DNA of 64,000 bases from positions 3,485,501 to 3,549,500 of the forward strand of contig NZ_CP020474.1 in NCBI RefSeq assembly GCF_002080415.1. Direction: 5' to 3'. The notes under the pieces were generated by a model. The model saw only the letters and a program-made list of their open reading frames with translations, was not told the DNA's origin and did no database searches. A program made the position numbers and the translations under genes. The DNA comes from Roseovarius mucosus. Its GTDB lineage: Bacteria > Pseudomonadota > Alphaproteobacteria > Rhodobacterales > Rhodobacteraceae. The first letter of the stretch is position 1; every line of letters begins with the position of its first letter. Positions 52,226 through 60,786 of the stretch are shown piece after piece.

Positions 52226-52640
52226 GAATCACCTGCGTTATTTCGTTATGGGCCAGACGTGGGTTGGCCTAAGTATCCCCGAATTATCCCGGTCTTGCAA
52301 TCAATTGGGCCAGACGCCGATCAGATCACGACTGGGGAGAGAGGACGTGTAATCCGCCCCCCCTTTCGCGCCGCACAGGGCAGAACCACCCCCGCGTTCC
52401 AGTGCCAAGGCGTCAAACCAGACGAAGCTTGCCCCAACACATTTGCTTTGGAATTAATAGACGCGGTCGAACACCCGTTGCAGTGCCGTATGACGCAATT
52501 CGCGCCCGATCCATTGTCATACTCAACGGGCCTGCCACGACCGATCAAGCGATCCCCGCCATAACGCCTCGTGACAGCCGCCATTACTGCATCCAAGCCT
52601 AGTGACGCCTTCTCATGTCCCTGCCGCGTCTAGGCCCTCT
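52226..52640. other. Intergenic stretch with mobile-element debris
   Basis: About 415 bp between the triple methyltransferase and the 94-residue gene. Its upstream-most part carries a probable transposase remnant (separate entry). The rest shows several short dyads and runs of C but no gene, and would interrupt any read-through from the methyltransferase gene into the pyruvyltransferase operon. Confidence 0.4.
52494..52620 (-). pseudogene. Possible IS3-family transposase (OrfB) remnant
   Basis: The minus frame reads GHEKASLGLDAVMAAVTRRYG then GRPVEYDNGSG, which recalls the catalytic-core segment of IS3/IS2-type OrfB (pattern AVxxRFG then IEWLTDNGSxY, containing the second acidic residue). 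The rest of the transposase is absent and the frame degenerates afterwards. The similarity is short, so this is tentative. Confidence 0.35.
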
Positions 52641-54974
52641 TTACTTGTGCAGCACCCAGGTTTGCCGTTTTGCCTCGATCTCGAACCCATGGTCGCGTGC
52701 GAACTCTTTGATTGCCTCCTGCATCACAAAGCATCCGGATTCGTCCGGCCAGAGCCAGTCATCACCACACAAGATCGCATCGGGATAGAGCGCATAAGCC
52801 GCATCAAGATCGGCCCGATGCTTGAACGCGTCGATATAGATCATGTCCACCGGAATCTCCCGGCGCCTCAGGTAATAGAGCGCCTCAGGCGAGAACCGAC
52901 GAACCGGATAGAAGCGATGCCTGAAGTCCCGCAGATTGTTCAGGGCGACAGCAAAATTCCCATAGTCGGACAAGAGGCGGGCGATGCGTTTCACTTCGGT
53001 ATCTGACAGATGTTCAACATGGAGCGACATCGACGGATGATGTGCCATCCCCAAAACGTAATCCGCCCAGTTGCCATCCCAAGGATCAACGCCAATCAAG
53101 TTTAGATCAGGATTTGCCGTCAGCCAGTGCAGCGCCGATCCCCCCAAGAAACAGCCCACCTCAACCATGAGACGCACGTCCTTTGCGATGATCTCACGCA
53201 ACACGATGTCGCGTCCCCCATCGCCATTCGCGTCCAGCGCCAGCTTGAAGGGTGCGTGGTCTTCCCATGGGAAATCCGGCCATGGATTGTCGCGTCTAAG
53301 CGCCTCTAATCCCAACATGATCTGCGACCCCGGTGGCGCGTCTTCCGCAGGATAGCTAGCATCCACCTCGTTGCGCACAGTCCGAACCGCCGCCGAAGCC
53401 CCCGGTGCGATGGTCCTCTCAGGTTTTGGCGCGCTCTTGGATCGGGCTTCGGCCAAGACCACCGCAGGCGGATGCGCCCCCTTGCAATAGTGGAATACGC
53501 TATGCCCCGACGCGCCTTGACGCGCCGCCGTGGGGATCGCTGCGCGCCGCAGGTCGTCGCGGTCAAAGATCTCAATTGGCTCGATCAGATGTGGGCCTGT
53601 TCCCCAAACCTCTTGCAGCAAATCCCTCAGATCGCTTGACCCGAAAATGCGCATGTGATCCTTTTCGCCAAAGCGTGCCAGGCGCTCAGCATCCGTCAGA
53701 TCAGGCGATAGATCTTCGTCAGTCTTCTCGCCACGGATCGGGACAGACAGGAAATGCAGCCCGCCCGGTGCCAATATCCGGTCCAACTGACGCAAGACTT
53801 CGCGCACGTCGCACGGGACATGCTCCAGAACATGGTTGTGAAGGATCACATCATAACTGGCATCCGGGATCGCGGCGAGGTCCGTGCATAAATCCAACAT
53901 GCGGATGCTTTTGTTTTGGCTTTTCTGGAAACGTTCCGCGTTCACTTCGGCCCCGTGGTAGGCATCGCCGGACAAGTCGCTGAACTTTCGCGCAAGGCTT
54001 GGTTCCGGTGCCAACTGCAGCACTCGCTTGCCCGGTTCAAAACCGCCCAGCCGATCCAAAATCATCCACATCAGCCGGTTGCGCTCTACGGCTCGGCATG
54101 TAGAGCACCGCGCGTTCTGGCGACCGTTGAAGTCTTCGTACTCGGAGCCCTTGCAAATCGGACATTCCAGATCCTTGGCACGCTCCTGCACAGGCGGTTG
54201 CACGGCACTGTGAACGCTCCGCATCTCTGGCGATGCGACTTTGCGCATCACGAATGTCGCATTGGTGTAACAGGGCTCCTGCACGCCGCTGCGTCTCACC
54301 ACGGCCAGATGCCCCCCCAAAGAGCGGATGATCTCCGACAGATCGCTCCCGTAGTCGGTGAACACCAAGCATTTTGTCCCATCCCCAGCGTTATGATAGC
54401 GCTCGGGTTTGAGATGAACCAACGTTCCCTGCTCCAGTCGTGCCCGTGTCTCGGTGCGATCCGGTAGCGGATAGTCATTCGGGATAGAGAAGACATGGAT
54501 GCCACCGGGCCGAAGCACACGCAGCGTCTCGGCAAAGGCTTTCTCGATATCGGGAAGATGTTCCATCACATCGCTGGTGATGATCAGATCAAAGCTGTTG
54601 TCTTGGAAAGTCAGCCGGGTCAAATCTTCGTTGCGCACGCCGTCCGAAGAGACGTCGCCAAGCGGCTCATCGGGGCGGAAATAGGACCGGACGTAGTTTT
54701 GCAAGCCTTTGAGGCGCGCAACGAACGGCCCCCGCAGCGCCGGTTCATAGATCGATATGTCATTCAGCAGGCCGCGCTCGACAAGTTGATCAAGAGAAAT
54801 CGCCTGTCCGCGACCGAACTCATCTACGATGACGCCAGCCTGGTCTCGCCAGCGCAACGTAAAGCGACAGTTCGAACAGGCATAGGATTCCCGCACAGAC
54901 CGCTGATCGCCGCGAAGCATAGTGCCGACGTGACCACAGATCGTGCAGAGACCGAAAAGATCGGATTGTTGCAA
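52641..54974 (-). CDS. Triple-domain SAM methyltransferase with zinc ribbons
   Basis: A 777-residue protein with three methyltransferase-like domains. Domain 1 (1 to about 245) has a zinc ribbon (CTICG, CSNC) and LTFQDNSFDLIITSDVMEHL, but no clear Gly-rich motif I. Domain 2 (about 270-500) repeats this plan: CPICKG, CSTC, LQLAPEPSLARKF, SYDVILHNHVLEHVPCD. Domain 3 (about 540-777) is Methyltransf_24-like: LMVEVGCFLGGSALHWL, LIGVDPWDGNWADY, DMIYIDAFKHRADLDAAY. The start is TTG at 54974, strongly supported by GGAGGG six bases upstream. It may methylate several positions, with domain 1 or 2 serving recognition. Located between a sulfotransferase (divergent) and the pyruvyltransferase operon. Confidence 0.82.
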   Translation of the reverse strand: MQQSDLFGLCTICGHVGTMLRGDQRSVRESYACSNCRFTLRWRDQAGVIVDEFGRGQAISLDQLVERGLLNDISIYEPALRGPFVARLKGLQNYVRSYFRPDEPLGDVSSDGVRNEDLTRLTFQDNSFDLIITSDVMEHLPDIEKAFAETLRVLRPGGIHVFSIPNDYPLPDRTETRARLEQGTLVHLKPERYHNAGDGTKCLVFTDYGSDLSEIIRSLGGHLAVVRRSGVQEPCYTNATFVMRKVASPEMRSVHSAVQPPVQERAKDLECPICKGSEYEDFNGRQNARCSTCRAVERNRLMWMILDRLGGFEPGKRVLQLAPEPSLARKFSDLSGDAYHGAEVNAERFQKSQNKSIRMLDLCTDLAAIPDASYDVILHNHVLEHVPCDVREVLRQLDRILAPGGLHFLSVPIRGEKTDEDLSPDLTDAERLARFGEKDHMRIFGSSDLRDLLQEVWGTGPHLIEPIEIFDRDDLRRAAIPTAARQGASGHSVFHYCKGAHPPAVVLAEARSKSAPKPERTIAPGASAAVRTVRNEVDASYPAEDAPPGSQIMLGLEALRRDNPWPDFPWEDHAPFKLALDANGDGGRDIVLREIIAKDVRLMVEVGCFLGGSALHWLTANPDLNLIGVDPWDGNWADYVLGMAHHPSMSLHVEHLSDTEVKRIARLLSDYGNFAVALNNLRDFRHRFYPVRRFSPEALYYLRRREIPVDMIYIDAFKHRADLDAAYALYPDAILCGDDWLWPDESGCFVMQEAIKEFARDHGFEIEAKRQTWVLHK

Positions 54975-55203
54975 GGTGTTCCCTCCGAATGACCGACTGC
55001 TTGACGCGCAGTTTCATTCGATCTTACGCACGCGTTCACCTTCTTGCGCAGGTCAAAAAATGTCAACTGCGGACACCGAACCGATGCGCCTCCGCAAGAT
55101 GCCGGTGGTATCCAACCGTCATCTACGTAACGTCATGTAAGCAAGTATCCTCCGATGCCGTCATTTTTCCGCTCAACCGGAAGCATTCCACTGTTTACCT
55201 TAA

Positions 55204-56118
55204 ATGCGACGCGAGATAGTGATGGGTCGAGAAAAACGGGACTGCTCTAGAATGAATAACAAGTTGTTTTCAAACCTTTTCCTGAGCATCGGTGCGATGA
55301 AAGCGGGCACAACATGGCTCTATGCAGTCTTGGAGCGTCACCCAGAGCTTCATTTCACGCCCGAAAAGGAACTGCATTATTTTTATCATAGGTATGTGGA
55401 CAACAGTTACCTGAACGAAAAGCGACGGCTCAAGGACGCCAAGGATCGCTACCTGTTCCGCTATGATCCAGAAAAGGCGAATATCGACCGCATCCGCGCG
55501 AATTTGCATTGGGTGTCGAACTATCTGAACAGCCCTTTGGATGATTTCTGGTATCGCAATCTGTTCCAGTTACGGGATCATCAGGTCTGGGCCTGTGATT
55601 TCTCTAATCTTCATGCCTTTGTGCCCGAGGCGGCATGGCCTAGGATTTCCGCCGACTGCGAACGGCTGCGCGTTCTTTATACGATGCGGCATCCGCTCAA
55701 GCGGCTGTGGAGCCACACCAAGTTTCATCTTCAACTGACCGGCAAACTGCACCTCCTTGATGAGTGGACCGCCGGCGATTACGAGACCTTCGTGCGTTTA
55801 CCGCATATATGGGACAACGCGGAGTACGGGGCGGTTCTACGGCGCATGAAATCTGGCCTCAAAGAGCAGGAACGCATGGTAATGTTCTATGAAGATCTTC
55901 ATGCCGACCAGCGCGGTACTCTGGCGCGCATCGAAGAGTTTCTTGGTGTGGCGCCCTTTCAGTATCCGCAACCCCTGCTGAACCGCCGGTTCACTGAAAG
56001 TGCTTCGCGCCCTATGCCCGATTTCTTTGCCAAGCTCTTCGCGCAGGACATAGAGCGCATTACACATGAAGTCGAAACAGAGGGTTTTGTCGTGCCAAAA
56101 GAGTGGCAGTCGCACTGA
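55204..56118 (+). CDS. Carbohydrate sulfotransferase
   Basis: PAPS-dependent sulfotransferase of about 300 residues, similar in plan to bacterial heparan/glycan sulfotransferases. The 5'-phosphosulfate loop is IGAMKAGTTWLYAVLERHP, and the 3'-phosphate-binding part is LYTMRHPLKRLWSHTKFHL with the conserved Arg and Ser. A PAPS-site-like C-terminal stretch contains MVMFYEDLHADQRGTLARIEEFLG. The start is uncertain: ATGs at 55204, 55222 and 55252 are all in frame, and the last (MNNKLFSNLFLSIG) best fits the family. It has its own AT-rich 230-bp upstream region divergent from the methyltransferase. Confidence 0.85.
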   Translation: MRREIVMGREKRDCSRMNNKLFSNLFLSIGAMKAGTTWLYAVLERHPELHFTPEKELHYFYHRYVDNSYLNEKRRLKDAKDRYLFRYDPEKANIDRIRANLHWVSNYLNSPLDDFWYRNLFQLRDHQVWACDFSNLHAFVPEAAWPRISADCERLRVLYTMRHPLKRLWSHTKFHLQLTGKLHLLDEWTAGDYETFVRLPHIWDNAEYGAVLRRMKSGLKEQERMVMFYEDLHADQRGTLARIEEFLGVAPFQYPQPLLNRRFTESASRPMPDFFAKLFAQDIERITHEVETEGFVVPKEWQSH

Positions 56119-56543
56119 AATTTTTCGTTTCAAGAATCCGGTGCCGCGTTGCCGATAGAGGCATTTTTGAGATAACACCGCAAATACCACGGCCAGAAAG
56201 CGTCTGAAGTCACGGCTTGCACACCGCAAACCGTGAGAGGAGCGACAAACGTCCATTTGGGCCCTTCGGCAGCAAGGGCTGAGGCGCGGCGCGGCCGGTC
56301 TGGAAAATCTTTGGACAAACCTAGGGCAGTGGGTTCTTTGAGCCTCAAATCTCCCAGACATGACTATGCCCTCGCCAGATGCCTCTAGCGTGAGGGATGT
56401 CGCGTAAAGCCGCGTCTCCCAGCTCAACTCAAATTTTGCCGCCAACCAGAAAGATGGATTTATCCGATCATTTTTGTGGTTTGGGGCTTCAAAGGAGGTG
56501 AGCGCCCGAAGGCTTCACTTAACTCTTTGAAATCAGGGGTTTT
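56119..56543. other. Island-edge intergenic region
   Basis: About 425 bp between the sulfotransferase and tRNA-Ser. It contains a probable transposase remnant (separate entry) and no intact gene. This marks the change from accessory to core sequence. Confidence 0.45.
56130..56348 (-). pseudogene. Possible IS630-type transposase remnant
   Basis: The minus frame (72 codons) includes RPRRASALAAEGPKWTFVAP, LTVCGVQAVTSDAFWPWYL. This roughly follows the IS630-family DDE core (pattern PxGHWKTTTFVxAL, then GxxAP, then NGxxFxxYVxxxL). The ends and catalytic acids are missing. It lies about 200 bp from tRNA-Ser, at the edge of the glycan region. Confidence 0.38.
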
Positions 56544-56631
56544 TGGCGGAAGCTCAGGGATTCGAACCCTGGGTACCTCTCGGTACGCTGGTTTTCAAGA
56601 CCAGTGCAATCGACCACTCTGCCAAGCTTCC
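56544..56631 (-). tRNA. tRNA-Ser (anticodon UGA)
   Basis: An 88-nt class II tRNA with encoded CCA. The acceptor stem starts GGAAGCT, the anticodon arm is CTGGT-CTTGAAA-ACCAG with anticodon UGA, there is a long variable arm (GTACCGAGAGGTAC), and the T arm is GGGTTCGAATCCC. It reads UCN serine codons. tRNA genes are common integration sites, and this one borders the accessory region, although no duplicated 3' end was spotted near the integrase remnant. Confidence 0.97.
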
Positions 56632-56648
56632 ATGCCTTAGACGACACC

Positions 56649-56684
56649 GGCGCATCCGGGCCGGGTTAGGCCCGGCGGTGCGCC
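56649..56684. other. Strong nested inverted repeat upstream of tRNA-Ser
   Basis: GGCGCA (56649-56654) pairs with TGCGCC (56679-56684), and inside it GCCGGG (56660-56665) pairs with CCCGGC (56671-56676) around a TTAGG loop. This 36-bp very GC-rich hairpin lies between divergent tRNA-Ser and the SPOR gene. There is no T run, so it is not a typical terminator; function unknown. Confidence 0.5.
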
Positions 56685-56909
56685 GCTGTGTGGTGCGACT
56701 GTGCCTATAGAGGTCCGGGCGATTCTGAAAGGGGGGGATGCTGGGGAAAATCGCGCATCGAACGCCTGCGCACTTTTCACGCGGGGGGCAAGGCGCTAGA
56801 GTGCGGGCGCGCGACAGGACCGGGACGATAACAGGCAAGACCGGACCACCGGCTAACACCGCTGAAAACTTGCGCATACGGGCACGGGGCAAAGGGCAAG
56901 GGGCAAGAG

Positions 56910-57842
56910 ATGAGAATTGCGGAACAGGGCAAGGGCGGACAGGTGCGGCTATCGCGGCTCGTCCTCGTCGGTGCGGCGATGATGCTGCTGGCTGGATGCG
57001 AAGAGGGCGCGCCCTCATGGCTCAAGCCCGACAGCGCCGCGCAATCCTCGACGGGGGGCGCGACGCCTGCACGTCAGTCGGTCAAGCTGGTGGAGCGTGA
57101 TGTCGAGGCCCCGGATGTCTTTCAGGTGACAGATATGGGCCTTTGGGACGGGCGGCCATCGCTCGGCGGGGTTTGGGTGGCACATCCTGACGTCAAAGAA
57201 CCGGAGCGGGTCATCATCCGCAGCACGGCGGATTCGAAATTCGTGATCGGCGCGCTGTTCCGGCGCGCGCGAGATATTCCCGGACCGGCGTTACAGGTGT
57301 CTTCGGATGCCGCAGCCGCACTTGGTATGCTGGCGGGGGCGCCGGTACAGCTCAATGTAACCGCGCTTCGCCGGGAAGAGGCCAAAGAAGAAACACCCGA
57401 GCCCGAGAGCGCGCCGGATGCGGCAGAGGTCCTTGCAGCACCGTCCGAGATCGAAGCGACGGCGCTTGATCCCGTCGCCGGGGCGGCGGCGGCAATTGAT
57501 GCGGCCGAGGCTTCTGCGGAAACGCCAGCGACTGCAACGCAGCCAACCGTTGCTGCGGCGCCAATCCCTGCTCCTGCGGCCACTCCCACTCCCCCTCGCG
57601 CCTCTGGGCTTGATAAGCCCTTTATCCAGATCGGGATTTTCAGCGTTGAAGAAAACGCTCGAAATACTGCGACGGCGATGCGGCAGGCCGGGATGGTGCC
57701 GACGGTGCTAGAGCAAAACAGCCAAGGCAAAGCATTCTGGCGCGTGATCGTGGGGCCTGCGACCAGTTCCTCAGAGCGGGCAGCCTTGCTCAAAAAGATC
57801 CAAGGCATCGGTTTTGAAGACGCCTATGCCGTCACCAACTGA
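56910..57842 (+). CDS. SPOR-domain lipoprotein
   Basis: A 310-residue envelope protein. A lipoprotein signal with MMLLAGC (lipidated Cys30) anchors it in a membrane. A middle globular part (residues about 55-155) is followed by an Ala/Pro-rich linker (about 160-235). The C-terminal SPOR domain (KPFIQIGIFSVEENARNTAT to GFEDAYAVT) binds denuded peptidoglycan at division sites. It lies 15 bp before a D-Ala-D-Ala carboxypeptidase gene, so both probably act together in septal wall remodelling. The ATG is followed by a long basic n-region, slightly longer than normal. Confidence 0.85.
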   Translation: MRIAEQGKGGQVRLSRLVLVGAAMMLLAGCEEGAPSWLKPDSAAQSSTGGATPARQSVKLVERDVEAPDVFQVTDMGLWDGRPSLGGVWVAHPDVKEPERVIIRSTADSKFVIGALFRRARDIPGPALQVSSDAAAALGMLAGAPVQLNVTALRREEAKEETPEPESAPDAAEVLAAPSEIEATALDPVAGAAAAIDAAEASAETPATATQPTVAAAPIPAPAATPTPPRASGLDKPFIQIGIFSVEENARNTATAMRQAGMVPTVLEQNSQGKAFWRVIVGPATSSSERAALLKKIQGIGFEDAYAVTN

Positions 57843-57857
57843 GATTAGGAGGGTCTG

Positions 57858-59021
57858 ATGCGCCTTATCCGCCATATTGCTGCTGCAACGCTTTGTCTTG
57901 GGGTGGCGCTGCCTGCGCAGGCCTTTGAAACCAGCGCCAAGGCGGCTTATGTCATGGATGTGACCACCGGGACGGTTCTGCTCGACAAGAACGCCGACAC
58001 ACCCATGCCGCCCGCGTCAATGTCCAAGCTGATGACGCTCTACGTGGCTTTTGAGGCTGTGCGCAGTGGGCGACTGACGCTGGACGAGCGCCTGCCTGTA
58101 TCCCAGCACGCTATGAGCTATGGTGGCTCGACAATGTTTCTTGACACCACCGACCGAGTCCGGGTCGAGGACCTGTTGCGCGGTATTATCGTGCTCTCCG
58201 GCAATGATGCCTGCGCGGTGATCGCCGAGGCCCTCAGCCCAGATGGGACCGAGGCCGGGTTTGCCCGCTTTATGACGCAGCGCGCGCAGCAAATGGGCAT
58301 GACCAACTCCATTTTCCGCAATGCCAGCGGTTGGCCCGCCGAGGGGCATGTCATGAGCATGCGTGATCTGGCGCTTTTGGCGCGCCACATTATTGAGGAT
58401 TTCCCAGAATTCTATCCGATGTTCGCCGAAACCGAGTTTCGCTTTGACGGTCGCGCACCGAGCAATATCAGCAACCGCAACCCGCTCTTGGGGCTGGGGA
58501 TTGGGGCTGATGGTCTTAAGACTGGGCATACAGAACAGGCGGGATTTGGCCTGACCGGATCGGCCAAGCAGGGTGAACGGCGGGTGGTTTTCGTGATCTC
58601 GGGGCTGGCGACAGCGCAGGACCGGGCGCGCGAATCCGAGTCGATCGTAAACTGGGCCTTTCGGCAATTTGCAGAGAAATCCGTGCTCACGGCTGGCGAG
58701 GAGGTTGCGCGCGCTGCGGTTTGGATGGGCGAGGCCACCAGCGTGGGTCTGACCGTGGCCGAGGATGTCTCGACCCTGCTTCCGGTGCTTGATGGCGGTG
58801 AGCTAAAGGGCGAGGTGGTGTATACCGGCCCGGTGCGCGCGCCGGTGGCCAAAGGCGATGTGCTGGCCGAATTGGTCTTTGCGCCCGAGGGGCTGCCGTC
58901 CACGCGCGTGCCTTTGGTGGCTGCCGAGGATGTGGCGCAGGGTGGGTTCATGACCCGGATACGCACTGTTTCAGGCGTGCTTTTGGCGCGCTTGCAGCAG
59001 GGCCCCGAGGGGGCGCTTTGA
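57858..59021 (+). CDS. dacC: D-alanyl-D-alanine carboxypeptidase (class A low-mass PBP)
   Basis: Periplasmic peptidase trimming the terminal D-Ala of peptidoglycan pentapeptides, 387 residues. It has a signal peptide (ATLCLGVALPAQA). The penicillin-binding motifs are SxxK in PASMSKLMTLY, SxN in LSGNDAC and KTG in DGLKTGHTEQ. The C-terminal beta domain (PBP5_C-like) is followed by an amphipathic anchor. A good ribosome site (GGAGG) precedes the ATG. It overlaps tmk by 4 bp. The symbol is by family (dacA/dacC cannot be separated). Confidence 0.9.
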   Translation: MRLIRHIAAATLCLGVALPAQAFETSAKAAYVMDVTTGTVLLDKNADTPMPPASMSKLMTLYVAFEAVRSGRLTLDERLPVSQHAMSYGGSTMFLDTTDRVRVEDLLRGIIVLSGNDACAVIAEALSPDGTEAGFARFMTQRAQQMGMTNSIFRNASGWPAEGHVMSMRDLALLARHIIEDFPEFYPMFAETEFRFDGRAPSNISNRNPLLGLGIGADGLKTGHTEQAGFGLTGSAKQGERRVVFVISGLATAQDRARESESIVNWAFRQFAEKSVLTAGEEVARAAVWMGEATSVGLTVAEDVSTLLPVLDGGELKGEVVYTGPVRAPVAKGDVLAELVFAPEGLPSTRVPLVAAEDVAQGGFMTRIRTVSGVLLARLQQGPEGAL

Positions 59022-59644
59022 GCGGGCAGGGGCTGTTCCTCAGCTTTGAGGGGATTGACGGGTCAGGCAAATCCACACAGGCGCGACGGCTGGCAGAGAC
59101 GCTGCGCGCCAAGGGCCGCGATGTGGTCTTGACGCGCGAGCCGGGGGGCAGTCCGGGGGCTGAGGAAATTCGGCGTCTGGTGCTCGAAGGCGACAAGGAC
59201 CGCTGGTCCGCCGAAACCGAAATTCTGCTTTTCACCGCCGCGCGGCGCGATCATCTGGAGCGGGTGATCGCCCCCGCTCTGGCCCGTGGTGCGGTGGTGA
59301 TCTGCGACCGCTTTGCCGACAGCACGCGCATGTATCAGGGTCTTGGCCGCGCTGATTTGCGCGGGATTGTCGATCAGTTACATACGCTGATGATCGGGCG
59401 AGAGCCGGATTTGACCGTGCTGATTGATATTGATCCCGGTGTGGGCCTTGGGCGGGCGCTGTCGCGCGGGGGCGACGAGGCGCGGTTTGAATCCTTTGGC
59501 GAGGGGATGCAGGCGCGGATGCGCACCGGGTTTTTGGCCCTGTCGCAGGAATTCCCAGCACGTTTTACGGTGATCGACGGCGCGCGAGACATGGACGCCG
59601 TGGCCGAGGACGTCGCCCGTGTGGTGCAGGCGCACCTGCCATGA
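59018..59644 (+). CDS. tmk: Thymidylate kinase
   Basis: Phosphorylates dTMP to dTDP for DNA synthesis, 208 residues. P-loop FEGIDGSGKSTQARRLAE, the DR-type motif VLTREPGGSPGAEEIR, and CDRFADSTRMYQG are all present. The start is a TTG inside the TTGA overlap with the carboxypeptidase stop; no nearer ATG exists and the family begins right there. Followed by holB with an ATGA overlap. Confidence 0.96.
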   Translation: MSGQGLFLSFEGIDGSGKSTQARRLAETLRAKGRDVVLTREPGGSPGAEEIRRLVLEGDKDRWSAETEILLFTAARRDHLERVIAPALARGAVVICDRFADSTRMYQGLGRADLRGIVDQLHTLMIGREPDLTVLIDIDPGVGLGRALSRGGDEARFESFGEGMQARMRTGFLALSQEFPARFTVIDGARDMDAVAEDVARVVQAHLP

Positions 59645-60765
59645 ACGACGATGGCCTGCTGCCTGAACCTGACCGCGTCGAGGGCGCGCCGCATCCACGC
59701 GAGACGGTGCAACTGTTTGGTCAAAGTGCGGCGGAGGCCGAATTTCTCGAGGCCTTCAACACAGGACGGCTGCATCACGGCTGGCTGATCACCGGGCCGC
59801 GTGGTGTAGGCAAGGCCACACTGGCGTGGCGCATTGCACGGTTCTTGCTGGCAACCCCGCTGGTGCAGGACGAGGGGCTTTTTGGCGCGCCGCCGCCGCC
59901 CGTGACGCTGGATGTCGCGCCGGATCATCCGGTAGCGCGGCGCTTGCTGGCTTTGTCCGATCCGGGGCTATTTCTGCTGCGGCGCGGCCCCACCGACAAG
60001 GGCGATCGGCTGGCCGCCGAAATTCGCGTCTCCGAGGTGCGCAAGTTGGGCAATTTCTTTGCCCTCTCTGCCGCAGATGGCGGGCGGCGGGTTGTGATTG
60101 TCGATGCGGCGGATGATCTTAACACCCAAGCGGCCAACGCCATCCTCAAGATGCTGGAAGAGCCGCCTGCGCGCACGGTCCTGTTGCTCATATCGCATCA
60201 ACCCTCTGGTCTTTTGCCCACCATCCGCTCGCGCTGTCGCACATTGCGGTTGGCCCCTCTGGGACCGCAAGAGATGGCGCAGGCGCTGGAGCAGGCAGGA
60301 ATAGCGCCCGAGGGCGATCCAGCGGCCTTGGCGGAGCTTTCAGGCGGCTCGGTTGGGGCGGCGGTGCGGCTGCTCAATCTGGGCGGGCTCAAACTCTACG
60401 CAGAGCTGGTGGGCCTGATGGAAAGCCTGCCGCGCCTTGATCGCCCCCGCGCCCTGCGGCTGGCCGAAGCGGCGGCGACGCGCGGGGCCGAAGACCGGCT
60501 GGATCTGCTGTTTTCTCTCACCGATCTTTTGCTGGCGCGCTTGGCGCGGACAGGCGCCACAGGCCAGCCCCCCTCCGCCGAGGCCGCAGCGGGCGAGGCC
60601 GCGATGCTGGCACGGCTGGCACCTGATGCCTATCAGGGTCGGGCATGGGCCGACTGTGCCGAAACCATCGGCGCACGGGCCCGGCATGGGCGGGCGGTCA
60701 ACCTTGACCCTGCCAGCCTGGTCCTAGATACGGTGTTCAGGATTCAGCAAACCGCCGGGGCCTAA
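59641..60765 (+). CDS. holB: DNA polymerase III subunit delta prime
   Basis: Clamp-loader subunit of 374 residues. AAA+ features are HGWLITGPRGVGKATLAWRI (Walker A-like), VVIVDAADDLNTQAANAILK, MLEEPPARTVLLLISHQPSG and the SRC motif in IRSRCRTLRL. The four-Cys zinc module of the Escherichia coli protein is not apparent, as in many alphaproteobacteria. The tmk-holB-tatD order is conserved in the group and supports the assignment. Confidence 0.93.
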   Translation: MNDDGLLPEPDRVEGAPHPRETVQLFGQSAAEAEFLEAFNTGRLHHGWLITGPRGVGKATLAWRIARFLLATPLVQDEGLFGAPPPPVTLDVAPDHPVARRLLALSDPGLFLLRRGPTDKGDRLAAEIRVSEVRKLGNFFALSAADGGRRVVIVDAADDLNTQAANAILKMLEEPPARTVLLLISHQPSGLLPTIRSRCRTLRLAPLGPQEMAQALEQAGIAPEGDPAALAELSGGSVGAAVRLLNLGGLKLYAELVGLMESLPRLDRPRALRLAEAAATRGAEDRLDLLFSLTDLLLARLARTGATGQPPSAEAAAGEAAMLARLAPDAYQGRAWADCAETIGARARHGRAVNLDPASLVLDTVFRIQQTAGA

Positions 60766-60786
60766 TCCCCGCGCCCGAGGACAGGC

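Noticed and set aside
56494..56504. AAAGGAGGTGA, whose complement equals the 3' tail of 16S rRNA.
   Set aside because: Only about 11 bases match and the flanks are not rRNA. It is not followed by a plausible gene, so chance is the best explanation.
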